Shown here: in pieces, positions 35,983-46,349 of the stretch | Position numbering within the stretch: position 1 is the stretch's first letter | How the letters are laid out: each line of letters starts with the position of its first letter | Origin: CBDAPI01 sp965248635 | Lineage (GTDB): Bacteria > Acidobacteriota > UBA6911 > RPQK01 > CBDAPI01 | DNA: 64,000 nucleotides | Direction of reading: 5' to 3' | Assembly: GCA_965248635.1 (NCBI GenBank) | Contig: OZ252114.1 | Coordinates: 3,162,001 to 3,226,000, forward strand | Notes under the pieces: model-generated | Told to the model about the DNA's origin: nothing | What the model saw: the letters and a program-made list of their open reading frames with translations, nothing else | Database searches by the model: none | Position numbers and translations under genes: made by a program

Positions 35983-36053
35983 GCAGTCCGTGGTGAAAGT
36001 CGCGCCCGGTCGCGCGCCAGGGATCTGGTTTCGCTGGCCAGGTTACGGGCGAG
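35983..36053. repeat. REP-like structured repeat, copy B
   Basis: Closely similar to copy A (772-842) along its whole length, including GCAGTCCGTGG, TGAAAG, the CGGTCGCGCGCCAGGGATCTG core and TTCGCTGGC. The right outer arm is degenerate, so the outer stem is weak. It lies between the stop of the M48 protease gene and the prepilin peptidase gene. Confidence 0.7.
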
Positions 36054-36072
36054 CTCTATCCTATCGAAAATC

Positions 36073-37122
36073 CTACCGCCCGGGATCCGGGTCGGGGTCA
36101 GCGTCGGAGTCATCAGGATCGCTGCGCTTCAAGGTGGGGCGATCCGACTTCAGAGTCGGCTTCTCCTCCTCGCTCCGATCCGTGTTCGTCTTGCGCTTCA
36201 AGCTGGGGCGCTTGGCGCCGGACGCTGTGGCGGAGCCAGGTTGGACCAGCTTGTTGTCAATCGCAATCAAGCGGGACTTGACCCGGTCGAACTCGGAAGT
36301 GGTCACCAGATACTCATCCTTGAGCGGCAACAAGGAAATCTCCTGCTGAACCCCGACAATCCGTTTTTCTACCGGCGGATGTGTCCTGAAGAAACTGGCA
36401 AACTTCCCGGGCTTGTTCTTCTCTTTGGCTTCCAGTTTCTCGAAAAAGGTAATGAACCCATTCGGGTCAAGCCCTGTATTCCAGAGATACTGAGTGCCCA
36501 GCTGATCGGCTTCTCCTTCAGACTGCCGGGTGATTCCCAGGACCGAGAGAGAAAGCCCCAGTCCCAACCCCTGTCTGATGGCAACCTGAGTCCAGTAGCC
36601 TCCAATAAACATCGCCGGTATAGCTGCAAACTGAAGGAGCTGTCCTTTCGTCATCCGCTCGGTCGCGTGGCGGGCCGTGACATGAGCGATTTCATGGGCC
36701 ATCACTCCGGCCAGTTCAGCCTCCGTGTCCGCCTCCAGAATCAAGCCCTTGTTCACAAAGAAGTAGCCACCTGGCAGAGCAAAAGCGTTCACCTCATCTG
36801 TGTCGAGCACGCGAACCACAAAGGGAACCTTGGCATCGGAGTGCCTGACAATATTCTGAGCCAGTCGGTCGACATACTCATTGACCACGGGATCCTCGAC
36901 CAGGCGCGCCGTCCGTTCGATCTGCTGCGCGTACTGCGCCCCGATCTGAATCTCCTTTTCCCGGGAAATGAAATTGGGAAAGAGTCCAGCGACTTTTCCA
37001 TTGATTTTCCGATTTCCGATGTCCTCGACATCCGCGTGTCGGCGCTCTGCAAAAGCCGCCGGTGCCAAGAGCAGCAGGACGATCAAAAAGCAGGAAACAA
37101 GCTGAGCAGATAGTCGGTACAT
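36073..37122 (-). CDS. M48-family periplasmic metalloprotease
   Basis: 349 aa. Cleavable signal peptide (MYRLSAQLVSCFLIVLLLLAP). Catalytic zinc site HEIAHVTARH and the third ligand region SEGEADQLGTQYLW. This is the BepA/LoiP-like group that controls outer-membrane protein quality. The C-terminus (about 300-349) is an unusual charged repeat of K-RPTLK type followed by an Asp-Pro run. Strong AGGAG site at the start. Confidence 0.9.
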   Translation of the reverse strand: MYRLSAQLVSCFLIVLLLLAPAAFAERRHADVEDIGNRKINGKVAGLFPNFISREKEIQIGAQYAQQIERTARLVEDPVVNEYVDRLAQNIVRHSDAKVPFVVRVLDTDEVNAFALPGGYFFVNKGLILEADTEAELAGVMAHEIAHVTARHATERMTKGQLLQFAAIPAMFIGGYWTQVAIRQGLGLGLSLSVLGITRQSEGEADQLGTQYLWNTGLDPNGFITFFEKLEAKEKNKPGKFASFFRTHPPVEKRIVGVQQEISLLPLKDEYLVTTSEFDRVKSRLIAIDNKLVQPGSATASGAKRPSLKRKTNTDRSEEEKPTLKSDRPTLKRSDPDDSDADPDPDPGR

Positions 37123-37284
37123 TCCAGAAAACTCCTAACTTGCTTACTAGTATAGACGACTGTCATTTATAATTCAGCGACGGTCGTTCAGAATGTCTTC
37201 AGTTAATAAGACGCGATGCGGTCGGTGATGTTTCATTCTTTCAAATCTCCCGTGTCGGCAAGTTTGTAGGGAGATCTATCCAAA

Positions 37285-38871
37285 ATGAAGATCCTCTCGG
37301 TTGACCAGATGAACCGGATCGACGAGCGCACCAGCGAGCAGTTCGGTATCTCCAGCCTCATTCTCATGGAGAACGCCGGCTTCCAACTCTTTCGGGCGCT
37401 GGAACGAGACTTTCCGGAAGACCTTCGGGAACAGAGCATCGCCGTCTTCTGTGGAAAGGGCAACAACGGCGGTGACGGGTTTGTGCTGGCGCGACTGTTA
37501 GACCAGCATGGATACCGGGTGGAGGTTTACCTCCTGGGGACGACTGGGGAGGTCTCGGGAGATGCACAGATCAACCTGTCGGCTCTTCTGAAATCGAGTT
37601 GTCAGGTGGTCGAGCTGGACCAGGACCGCTGGTTAGACATCGTACCCGGACTCGGTCGTTTTACAGTGGCTGTCGACGCCATGCTGGGTACGGGACTGAG
37701 CAAGCCCCTCGGAGGGCTCTACGCCCTGGTGGTCGAGGAACTGAACCGTATTGACCTGTTCCGCCTGGCCGTCGATATCCCAACCGGCCTGGGCGCCGAC
37801 TCGATGGAAGAACCGGGCCTCTGTTTTCGAGCCGATCTCACGGTCACCTTCACGGCCCCCAAAGTTGCCCATCTGCTGAACCCTGCCCGGGAACACCTGG
37901 GGAAGATCCAGGTTGTCCCCATCGGGACTCCCGAAGTGCTGTTGGATTCGAACGAGTGGAACGTCTCCGTCATCAGCTCCGATATGGCTCGCGCAGGCCT
38001 TCCCGAGCGCCGTACCGACACTCACAAGGGCAGCTATGGCCATGTGGCTGTGGTGGCGGGAAGCCGGGACAAACCAGGAGCTGCCAGCCTGACCTCCTGG
38101 GCGGCGCTGCGTGCCGGATCAGGGCTCGTCACCTGCTTCACGGCGCGCTCTGCCCAACCCATCGTCGCGGCTTCTCACGCCGAAATCATGACGGAGCCGA
38201 TAGCCGAGACTCCGCAGGGCTCGATTTCGGGCGGGGAGATTTTCTCGCATTCGGAGTTGCTGGCAGGAAAAGCTGCAGTTGCCATTGGCCCAGGCCTGGG
38301 TCGGGCTCCCGAAACGGTTTCTCTGGTCATGACCCTGCTCTCCTCCCTCGAAGTCCCGATCGTCCTCGACGCTGACGGCATCAACGCTCTTGAAGGGAAC
38401 ACAGAGAGGCTGCGCCGCAGCGTTGGAAGGCCCCTTGTCCTGACTCCCCATCCACGGGAATTCTCGCGCATCAGCGGGATCCCCACCGCGGACGTTCGGA
38501 AAAACCGTCTCGAGATCGCTTGCCGCTTCAGCCGGAAATTCCAGCTCTGGCTGATCCTCAAAGACTACCGGACCCTGGTGGCAACTCCGGACGGCAAGGC
38601 CCTGGTTTGCCCGGCAGGGAACCCGGGAATGGCGACGGCCGGAAGCGGAGATGTTCTGACCGGCATCGTCGCCTCACTGACCGGAGCTGCCTGGACCGCG
38701 GGGCGCCGCTCTGTGGAAGACCTCACGAACTCGGTCGCAGCGGCTGTCTACCTTCATGCCAGCGCCGGGGACCTTGCTGCAGCCAGCGATTCCATGCCCT
38801 CCCTGACCTCCACCTCGATTCTCGACCATCTCGGGCAGGCGTTTTCCGGCCTGGAGACCGCGCCTCAGTGA
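37285..38871 (+). CDS. nnr: Bifunctional NAD(P)HX epimerase / ADP-dependent dehydratase
   Basis: 528 aa. The N-terminal YjeF epimerase domain (about 1-220) has MENAGFQLFRAL, GKGNNGGDGFVLARLL and VDAMLGTGLSKPLGG. The C-terminal YjeF/CARKD dehydratase domain (about 235-515) has KGSYGHVAVVAGS, DADGINAL, TPHPREFSR and NPGMATAGSGDVLTG. It repairs hydrated NAD(P)H. The stop overlaps the tsaE start, a common bacterial pair. Confidence 0.96.
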   Translation: MKILSVDQMNRIDERTSEQFGISSLILMENAGFQLFRALERDFPEDLREQSIAVFCGKGNNGGDGFVLARLLDQHGYRVEVYLLGTTGEVSGDAQINLSALLKSSCQVVELDQDRWLDIVPGLGRFTVAVDAMLGTGLSKPLGGLYALVVEELNRIDLFRLAVDIPTGLGADSMEEPGLCFRADLTVTFTAPKVAHLLNPAREHLGKIQVVPIGTPEVLLDSNEWNVSVISSDMARAGLPERRTDTHKGSYGHVAVVAGSRDKPGAASLTSWAALRAGSGLVTCFTARSAQPIVAASHAEIMTEPIAETPQGSISGGEIFSHSELLAGKAAVAIGPGLGRAPETVSLVMTLLSSLEVPIVLDADGINALEGNTERLRRSVGRPLVLTPHPREFSRISGIPTADVRKNRLEIACRFSRKFQLWLILKDYRTLVATPDGKALVCPAGNPGMATAGSGDVLTGIVASLTGAAWTAGRRSVEDLTNSVAAAVYLHASAGDLAAASDSMPSLTSTSILDHLGQAFSGLETAPQ

Positions 38872-39335
38872 TCCGCTTGAGGACCTCTCACGAAGAAGAA
38901 ACGAAGCAACTAGGTTCAGAGATCGGAGCCCTCCTGCTCCCACCCTCCGCGGTCCTGCTGATCGGTGAATTGGGCTCAGGCAAGACCGTGCTGGCGCGCG
39001 GAATCTTTCAGGGCCTGGGGGTAGATCCGTCCCTGGTCCGAAGCCCCAGCTTCAGCCTGGTGAACGAGTACCCGTCGGCTCAGGGCCCTGTTTTCCATAT
39101 CGACCTGTATCGCCTCGACAAGGCCTCCGATTTCGAGTCCATTCCCCTGGAAGAGATTCTCACACGGACGACGATCACAGTGGTCGAGTGGGCCGACAAA
39201 CTGCCTTTTGCAGTCGCTCACTCGATTCAAATTGAAGTTACGGCTGAGGACTCTTCTCGTTCCTTCCAGATCGATCCAGAAATCCCCGGGCTCCACGAGA
39301 TCACTCTAGATTACTTGAGGGAAGCTGATCTTTAA
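38868..39335 (+). CDS. tsaE: tRNA threonylcarbamoyladenosine biosynthesis ATPase TsaE
   Basis: 155 aa from the GTG at 38868, overlapping the nnr stop (GTGA). P-loop GELGSGKTVLARGI, SPSFSLVNEY and FHIDLYRLDKASDF, then the VVEWADKLPF segment; all are TsaE signatures. It energises the TsaB/TsaD complex that makes t6A37 in tRNAs reading ANN codons. Confidence 0.95.
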   Translation: MIRLRTSHEEETKQLGSEIGALLLPPSAVLLIGELGSGKTVLARGIFQGLGVDPSLVRSPSFSLVNEYPSAQGPVFHIDLYRLDKASDFESIPLEEILTRTTITVVEWADKLPFAVAHSIQIEVTAEDSSRSFQIDPEIPGLHEITLDYLREADL

Positions 39336-39592
39336 TTTTGAGTCGAGTTTGTCACTACCAGATATCAGAACCCGAGCGCCAGCGAGGGCTGAGTGGTCTC
39401 TCGACTCGACAACTCCCAGCCGCGGCCTAACGCCCGCGGTTCTGTTGTCTGGGGGTCAAACATTTTACACCTGAGTACATTGCTCGTTGGTCTGAGGCGA
39501 AGCCTCGTTAGATTTGTTGAATTGATTCCCCGGCCTTCGCACTTTTGGCGGCAGTGGCGTTTATGAAAGGGAGAGTCCGAAGGATCGAGATC
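39336..39592. other. Intergenic region with small hairpins
   Basis: 257 bp between tsaE and the pseudopilin operon. It contains a CCGCGG(N8)CCGCGG inverted repeat near 39420 and a GAGGC(GAA)GCCTC hairpin near 39491. No ORF with a convincing start was seen and no known RNA was recognised. Confidence 0.4.
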
Positions 39593-40015
39593 ATGCAACG
39601 AGGATTTCAGCTTTTCGAAACAACGGTGGCCATCTCCCTGCTCCTGACTGCGGCAGGGTGGAGCGCCCTGAGCACGCAGCGGTTCCTGGCTGACCAGAGA
39701 CTGAACGCCGCCTGTCTGGCCATTGTTTCAGCGGCGGCGGCCGCTCGGGCTATCGCCATCACGCGCAACACGGACATTCAACTGGCTACGCGTTTTCTTT
39801 CTCGCGAGTTCGGATTGACTCCTCGTCACAAGGAACCTGCCAGCTGGAAATCCCTGCCCACGGGAGTTTCGTTTGCCAGTGTTCCGGCCCGATCCGTCAC
39901 CTTCCACGGCCGGGGAACAGCGGCACCCGCCGGCACCCTCAGGATCACCAATGAGAGCGGGACTCTCCGCATTGTCGTCGCTGTCTCGGGACGAGTCAGG
40001 TGGTCACGGGAATGA
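39593..40015 (+). CDS. Type II secretion-like minor pseudopilin, GspH-type
   Basis: 140 aa from the ATG at 39593. The prepilin cleavage site is MQRG|FQLFE with Glu at +5, followed by a hydrophobic N-helix. A GspH-like globular domain follows (RTTSGTLRIVV-type C-terminus). It would be cleaved by the prepilin peptidase at 35.1 kb. First of four overlapping genes. Without the major pseudopilin or ATPase nearby, type II secretion, competence and pilus roles cannot be separated. Confidence 0.8.
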   Translation: MQRGFQLFETTVAISLLLTAAGWSALSTQRFLADQRLNAACLAIVSAAAAARAIAITRNTDIQLATRFLSREFGLTPRHKEPASWKSLPTGVSFASVPARSVTFHGRGTAAPAGTLRITNESGTLRIVVAVSGRVRWSRE

Positions 40016-40329
40016 GAGCCTCCAGGCGGGGAGCCAGGTACATCGGAAGCGAGGCCGGGATGACTCTCCTCGAAATAGTATTGGCCGGTGCCATTCTCTC
40101 GGTGGCTTTGCTGGCAGCCCATTACAGCGCCACACTGGCCTGGGCCCTTCACCGCCAAGGATCCCTTTCCAGCGAAAACACAATCCAGCTCTGGAACCGA
40201 TCCTGCCGCTTTCGGGCCAGTCCGGAGCAGGAAGGCAGTCCCTTCATTCTGAATCCCGACCTCCGCCCCTTGAAGCAGGTCGTGCTGGAGCAGAATGGAT
40301 TGGAATGGGAGATCATTAGTGCTCGCTGA
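40012..40329 (+). CDS. Minor pseudopilin, GspI-like
   Basis: 105 aa from the ATG at 40012, overlapping the previous stop (ATGA). The prepilin motif is GSEAG|MTLLEIVLAGAIL with Glu at +5 and a long positively charged leader of about 15 residues. The short globular part matches the size of GspI. Its 3' end overlaps the next gene by 11 nt. Confidence 0.75.
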   Translation: MRASRRGARYIGSEAGMTLLEIVLAGAILSVALLAAHYSATLAWALHRQGSLSSENTIQLWNRSCRFRASPEQEGSPFILNPDLRPLKQVVLEQNGLEWEIISAR

Positions 40330-40867
40330 GAAAGGCTTCACCCTGATCGAGATCCTGGTGACCATCACCTGTTCGACAATCCTGTTTCTTGCCCTTTTCT
40401 CATCCTTTACGTCCATGCTCTCCTGGATGGGGCGGATGAACAGCGCCCTTGAAAGAGACGAGAACGTGGACCTGGTGCCACTCATCCTGGCGCCCCTCCT
40501 CACCCACGCAGGAAACAACCGGCAGGCCTTCCCACAACCTCCTGTCGAGCTGCAGGGCAACGAACTGATCGTGCGCAGCGACACTTCAGGAACTGATCCT
40601 TTCCCCGATGGCGGCCTGGATGACCCTTTCGAGCTTCTCTCATTTCGGCAGGGCACGGATCAGCTTCAGATGAAGAGTGGTCAAGGTTCGTATCAACCCC
40701 TGCTCAATCACGTTGCAGAGGTGACCTGGCTTCTCGAGCGCGAGGAGCTTCTCCATCTGGATCTCGAAGCGCGTTCCTCCGGACCCGGTTCAGGTCCGCT
40801 TTCCCGCCGCCGCCTGCAGTTGGCTCTCTTTCTCCCCAATCTTCAACCCACTCTTTTTGCCCGCTGA
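40319..40867 (+). CDS. Minor pseudopilin, GspJ-like
   Basis: 182 aa from the GTG at 40319, inside the end of the previous gene. Prepilin motif LAEKG|FTLIEILVTITC with Glu at +5. The globular part (LIVRSDTSGTDPFPDGG, LLSFRQGTDQLQM) resembles GspJ/PilW-type minor pilins. It ends one nucleotide into the next start codon (TGATG). Confidence 0.78.
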   Translation: MLAEKGFTLIEILVTITCSTILFLALFSSFTSMLSWMGRMNSALERDENVDLVPLILAPLLTHAGNNRQAFPQPPVELQGNELIVRSDTSGTDPFPDGGLDDPFELLSFRQGTDQLQMKSGQGSYQPLLNHVAEVTWLLEREELLHLDLEARSSGPGSGPLSRRRLQLALFLPNLQPTLFAR

Positions 40868-42078
40868 TGGGCCGCAATTGCCCTGAACCTGAGAACAGAA
40901 ATGGGCTGGTTCTGATAACGACGCTGCTCTTACTGCTGCCGCTGACACTCCTCCTGCTGGTGGCCCACGAGCGAGTCACTCACCGGGTCCGGATCAGCCG
41001 CGATCTGGAGCGGCAGCTCTACAGCCTCACCCTGGCAGCCAATGGAGCCGAGCTGGTTCGGGCTCTCCTTCCGGCGCTGGATCTGGGTGAGATGCTTTCT
41101 GCAGCCGGGTCCGGAGCTGAGAATCGGAATCCGGTTCCCAGATCGGTTGCCCTCTCTACCCGACTACCCGAGCTCGATTCAATGGTCTCCCCGCCGTCAC
41201 TCACGGAGCCCGACAGCTGCTGTGGCAGCTTTACCACCGTCAATCGTGGTCGAGTCCTCTATCGCCTGACCAACAATCCCGAGGAAACTGCGGATGACGA
41301 CCGGGACGGCATTGTTATCCTGCGCAGCATGGGAGTCGCCCAGGCCCGGCCCTGGCCCATTCTTCCCGCTGTACTCAACTGCGTGACAGTTGTCGAGGCA
41401 CGCTTCAGGCAGGAGAGGACTTTCGACCTGCCGGCGGCCATCCTGTTGTTCGGCGCATCCGGTCGCTTCAACTGGTCTGGCGACCGGTTCCGAGTACTAG
41501 GAGGCGAGGCTCCAGCCATTGCGGTCGTTTCCACGACCGTCTCCACTCTGACAGATCAGGTGGCCGAGTCCCTGCAGGGGCATGAGGCGGTGCTGGTGTC
41601 CTCTCAAGCAGGGGTCGAGGACGTGACTGAGACCTATCGAAGCTCGGCGGCTCTGGCCAGGATTCTCAGTGCGAATTTCTGGGGTCATTTTCTGGCGTCT
41701 CTTCCCGGGTTCGTCTTCGAATCGGGAGGCCGCGGTCTTCACTACTTTCCAGATGGGGGTACGTTGAATCGGCCGCTGGACGGCATTCTGATTGCTCGTG
41801 GCCCACTTGTTCTGGCCGGACAGGCAGAGGTGACCGGTCTGCTGATTCATCTCGGAAACGGTGCGCTCGAATTGAGGGACCAGGCCCGGATTGTGGGTGG
41901 AGTCTGGGTCTCGGACCCCGATCATCTGACGGAGCCGAACTCAGCGCCCCTTGAGCTGGCACTGGGAGATGAAGTGGAAGTCGTCTACGACCATGAACAG
42001 ATTGAGAGAGCTCTGTGGCTGTTTCCGCCCACGCAACTCGGCTGGAGGATTATTTCACCGGAGATGGATGAGGGATAA
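40867..42078 (+). CDS. GspK/PilX-like pilus assembly protein
   Basis: 403 aa. The N-terminus has a hydrophobic segment (NGLVLITTLLLLLPLTLLLLVAHE) preceded by a charged leader of 13 residues, without the canonical Gly|Phe-x4-Glu motif. That is typical of GspK or PilX-type tip proteins. A Cys pair (CC at about 118) and a beta-rich C-terminal half (about 300-370) follow. It is the last gene of the pseudopilin operon and is convergent with the 16S gene. Confidence 0.72.
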   Translation: MGRNCPEPENRNGLVLITTLLLLLPLTLLLLVAHERVTHRVRISRDLERQLYSLTLAANGAELVRALLPALDLGEMLSAAGSGAENRNPVPRSVALSTRLPELDSMVSPPSLTEPDSCCGSFTTVNRGRVLYRLTNNPEETADDDRDGIVILRSMGVAQARPWPILPAVLNCVTVVEARFRQERTFDLPAAILLFGASGRFNWSGDRFRVLGGEAPAIAVVSTTVSTLTDQVAESLQGHEAVLVSSQAGVEDVTETYRSSAALARILSANFWGHFLASLPGFVFESGGRGLHYFPDGGTLNRPLDGILIARGPLVLAGQAEVTGLLIHLGNGALELRDQARIVGGVWVSDPDHLTEPNSAPLELALGDEVEVVYDHEQIERALWLFPPTQLGWRIISPEMDEG

Positions 42079-42104
42079 GAAATATGCGCGGGCCGCGAGG
42101 CCCG
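42077..42104 (-). terminator. Possible terminator of the 16S transcript
   Basis: On the minus strand CGGGCC(TCGC)GGCCCG is followed by GCGCATATTTCTT. The T-rich part is short and interrupted. It lies directly beyond the 3' arm of the 16S processing stem and at the stop codon of the converging gspK-like gene. Confidence 0.45.
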
Positions 42105-42129
42105 AGCAACGTTCCTTGACAACCAGACA
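42104..42129 (-). other. 3' arm of the pre-16S processing stem
   Basis: 26 nt that pair with 43750-43775, 24 Watson-Crick pairs plus two that can wobble. The two arms enclose the 16S gene, as RNase III processing stalks do. The 5' arm contains CTTTGACAACCAGACA, typical of 16S leaders. Confidence 0.8.
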
Positions 42130-42200
42130 ACCGAGTCCATGTTGGTTTTTGGATTGCTGCGAATCCGATTCCGTGAGTCGGATCGAAAATCCGCTTTGCT

Positions 42201-43733
<1,533 letters not shown>

Positions 43734-43749
43734 GATCTCTGGACCATGC

Positions 43750-43775
43750 TGTCTGGTTGTCAAAGAGCGTTGCTC
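43750..43775 (-). other. 5' arm of the pre-16S processing stem
   Basis: Leader segment lying 17 nt upstream of the mature 16S 5' end on the minus strand; complementary to 42104-42129. See the 3' arm. Confidence 0.8.
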
Positions 43776-43810
43776 AGAGGCGCCCCGAAGGACTCTCTCG
43801 CAAACCGCTT

Positions 43811-43840
43811 ATTGTAACCCCCCTTCCCCCCCCAGTGCAA
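43811..43840 (-). promoter_or_regulatory. Promoter of the 16S rRNA gene
   Basis: On the minus strand TTGCAC (43835-43840), an 18-nt G-rich spacer and TACAAT (43811-43816). Transcription would start near 43804, leaving a leader of about 70 nt that includes the processing-stem arm. Confidence 0.7.
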
Positions 43841-43923
43841 CCTCGGAGACTTCAAGAAAGGAACATGCAGAAAGGTGCTTGATCCCCATCTTGCGCTCCA
43901 CCTTGGTTTCAAGCTTCCGAGGA

Positions 43924-43996
43924 GAGAGTGGGAGGGGGCTCAGGGCAGCGCGACGTTTAAATTCCCGAGCGCTGCCCTGAGCCTCCTCCCACTCTC
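43924..43996. repeat. Long hairpin H1 with conserved 17-nt loop
   Basis: 28-bp stem (43924-43951 with 43969-43996) with a single G-T mismatch and the loop GACGTTTAAATTCCCGA. Its loop is identical, in opposite orientation, to that of hairpin H2 at 44099-44175, while the stems differ at several paired positions. No T-run follows on either strand, so it does not look like a terminator. It lies 85 bp upstream of the 16S promoter. Confidence 0.85.
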
Positions 43997-44098
43997 GGCT
44001 TACCACTACCAAGGTTCCCTACCTGAAGCGAGAAAGACAGGCTCGGGTCGGCAGGCCGGCTCAATCCTCCCGGTCGCGGCTCCGAGGCCCCGGGGGTC
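43997..44098. other. Spacer between hairpins H1 and H2
   Basis: 102 bp, GC-rich, without an ORF or recognised signal. It contains short inverted segments (GCCGGC, CCGGTCGCGG) but nothing I can assign. Confidence 0.3.
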
Positions 44099-44175
44099 AT
44101 GAAAGTGGGAGGGGGCCCGGGGATGCGCTCGGGAATTTAAACGTCGCGCCTCCCCGGGCCCCCTCCCACTTTCAT
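44099..44175. repeat. Long hairpin H2 with the same loop, inverted
   Basis: 30-bp stem (44099-44128 with 44146-44175) with one mismatch; the 17-nt loop is the exact reverse complement of the H1 loop. The closing GCGC and the outer AGTGGGAGGGGGC are shared with H1. Between them four base pairs differ by changes on both arms that keep pairing. Confidence 0.85.
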
Positions 44176-44187
44176 TAGCGCCTAACA

Positions 44188-44211
44188 TGGAACGTTGGGA
44201 GGTTGGAACGC
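44188..44211 (+). repeat. Octamer array abutting a -10 box
   Basis: Three 8-bp units TGGAACGT, TGGGAGGT and TGGAACGC run directly into TATAAT (44212-44217). The same octamer type precedes the -10 box of the gene at 25414. Confidence 0.7.
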
Positions 44212-44226
44212 TATAATCCGACGAAG
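44212..44226 (+). promoter_or_regulatory. -10 box giving a nearly leaderless transcript
   Basis: Perfect TATAAT at 44212-44217, only 9 bp before the ATG at 44227. The expected start site is 2-3 nt upstream of the codon, so no ribosome site is possible. No -35 consensus is present; the octamer array occupies that place. Confidence 0.55.
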
Positions 44227-44538
44227 ATGACTTTCTCGCGTTCCGATCTCCCCGAAGGACCCGGCACCTGGCTTTCCGAGGACCGTTTCAGGCAAACCGA
44301 GATCGCTACAAATTTCAAACAGATCAACTGCCGGCACTGCGGACTGGTGGCGATTTACAAGTACCGAGTCAAACAAATCCGGAGAAAAGCAGAAATCGAG
44401 ACTTCAGAAGAGCAAGAAGTCCGGGACGACCATCTGCTCCTTTGGAACTCGATTCCCCGATTTGCGGAAATTCCCGAGACGATCCGCTGCAAGCAGTGCA
44501 GCGAGGTCCTCCCCCAGGAAACCTTCTGTATCTATTGA
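44227..44538 (+). CDS. Small protein with two CxxC pairs, unknown function
   Basis: 103 aa. CRHC near residue 35 and CKQC near residue 89 could bind one zinc ion together. The middle is charged (RRKAEIETSEEQEVRDDH). No signal peptide. I recognise no family. It lies between the H2 hairpin and the convergent sulfatase gene, and its transcript is predicted to be nearly leaderless. Confidence 0.65.
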   Translation: MTFSRSDLPEGPGTWLSEDRFRQTEIATNFKQINCRHCGLVAIYKYRVKQIRRKAEIETSEEQEVRDDHLLLWNSIPRFAEIPETIRCKQCSEVLPQETFCIY

Positions 44539-44574
44539 TGATCTAAAATACTGTTCCTTAATAGTACTTAAGGT

Positions 44575-46141
44575 CTAGTTATTTGACTCATCACTTGAGA
44601 TAGGGGACTCCGGAGAGTCCGGTTCTGGAGTGTCGGGCTCGGGAGAGTCAGGCTGAGGGGGGCTGAGCGCATCAAAGTACTTCTCTACGATCCAGTCGGG
44701 TTGCCAGCGGTCCGGCTGCCGTTCTCGTCCAGTCAAATCAATTTCCAGGGGCCCTGGATCCTCGCTGCTTAGAGCTTGATCGTCTCCCAGGTGCTCCTGC
44801 CACTCCTCCAGCAGGACTGTCATCCGGGCGACTCTGTCAGCCTGACCAGGATCGTCTGCCCGGTTGAGGATCTCGTCCGGATCCTCTTCCAGGTTAAAGA
44901 GCTGCAGGTGGTTGACCTGCGGATACACGATCAGCTTCCAGCTGTCACGGCGGACGGCTCGCATGCTGTTGGCGAAGGACAGGAACAGGGCCTCGCGCAC
45001 GGAATCGCTCTCGCCTTTCCAGATCGGTGCCAGATCCCTCCCGTCGATGGGCGCAGGCAGGGGTCCGCCTGCCAGGCTCAGGATGGTTGGGAAAATGTCG
45101 AATATATAGGTGAGGCCCTCACTGGACCCCCCTCTGGGGATTCCCGGGCCCGCAATGATCAGGGGCGCTCGCATACTGTGCTCATAGAGACTCTGTTTGC
45201 CCAGCAGGCCGTGACTCCCCAGGGCGAGGCCGTGATCCGCCGCGTAGACAATGTTAGGTATTCTCCGCCTGACCTGATGCCTCCAGAGCTTCCAGGATCC
45301 GGCCGATCTGCTCGTCCAGGTGGGTGATCAGGCCGTAGTACTCAGCCAGCTGATCGCTGATCACTTCAGGAGTACGGGGCCAGGCCGCCAGTTCTTCATC
45401 ACGGACAACCAGCCAGCCGTTGTCGAACGGATGCTGGGGTTGGAAGTTTCCGGGGAGGGGAGGCCTGGCCTCATAATAGTGGTCGCGAAAAGACTCGGGC
45501 GGCTGTCGAGGATCGTGTGGAGCCGTAAAGGCCACGTAGGCATAAAACGGCTTGTCCTTGGTGTGGCTTTTCAGGAAGCCCACCGCTGCATCCGCAAACA
45601 GCTGGCTGGAAAACATCTCTCCGCTTCGCTTGTTGTGCAGGGCTCCGTCACCCCCCAGGTCTTCAATCGGAACCCTGAGGTGGTCTGCCATTCCACCGAA
45701 GAACACCTTCTTAGCCTGACTGAAGCTGCGCAAAAAGGAAGGTTGCCCGTTGTGCCATTTGCCGGTTGCAAACGTGACATACCCCTGTTCGCGGAGAATC
45801 TCGGGAAGAGTCTGGATTCCTTCCAGATCGTTGCTCATCCGGTGATACGCCAGCCCCGAGTGGATCATCGCCCGACTGGGCACGCAGACAGCACCGCTGT
45901 TCGAGCCCAGGCAGTAGTTGGAGCGAAAGCTGAAACCCTGGAAGACAAGCCGGTCCAGGTGGGGAGTCTCTATGGATGGGTTGCCATGTGCGGAAATGGT
46001 ATTGGCACGCTGATCATCGGCAAGCAGGAACAGAAAATTCGGTCGGGTGTCGGGCTCCGGCTCCTCTGGGCCGCAACCGGCTCCCAGGAGACTCCAGAGG
46101 ACCAGTCCTCCCCCCAGCCCGAGCGTAAGCAAGTGCCTCAT
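44575..46141 (-). pseudogene. Lipoprotein sulfatase (arylsulfatase family) with one frameshift
   Basis: Two frames together encode a sulfatase of about 520 aa. The first part starts at the ATG at 46141, with a lipoprotein signal (LGAGCG). It has ADDQR, the formylglycine site CVPSR, the metal/sulfate segment GKWHNG and APHDPRQPP, and stops at 45254. The second part resumes one nucleotide out of frame with IVYAADHGLALGSHG and runs to 44575. It ends in a Pro-Asp-Ser-Glu repeat tail. Joining them needs a net +1 correction near 45254. An anaerobic or FGE maturase is not in the window. Either a sequencing error or a recent mutation. Confidence 0.85.
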
Positions 46142-46349
46142 TCTTGATCTTCCCACAGAAACGTTCCTCAGAGTCCAGCTTACAGTGCATCTGTAAACTT
46201 TCAACCTCGAGTTTCGCTTTGGAGTCGAAAAGAGGGGGAAATGCGCCCGCCAGAGGTGCACTCCTTCATTTGTTGAATGAGGAACCCGGCAGTCGCTTTC
46301 GGGACACGTGTTCGGCACTTGCCCACAACAGCGACCGCCGGGAGCAATG

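Noticed and set aside
43924..44175. Hairpins H1 and H2 as intrinsic terminators or integron attC sites
   Set aside because: No T-run follows on either strand. attC sites show RYYYAAC/GTTRRRY boxes and unpaired extrahelical bases, which are not present; no integrase is nearby.
44575..45174. Independent 199-codon gene
   Set aside because: It is the C-terminal part of the sulfatase, in frame with missing middle residues; treated as one frameshifted gene.
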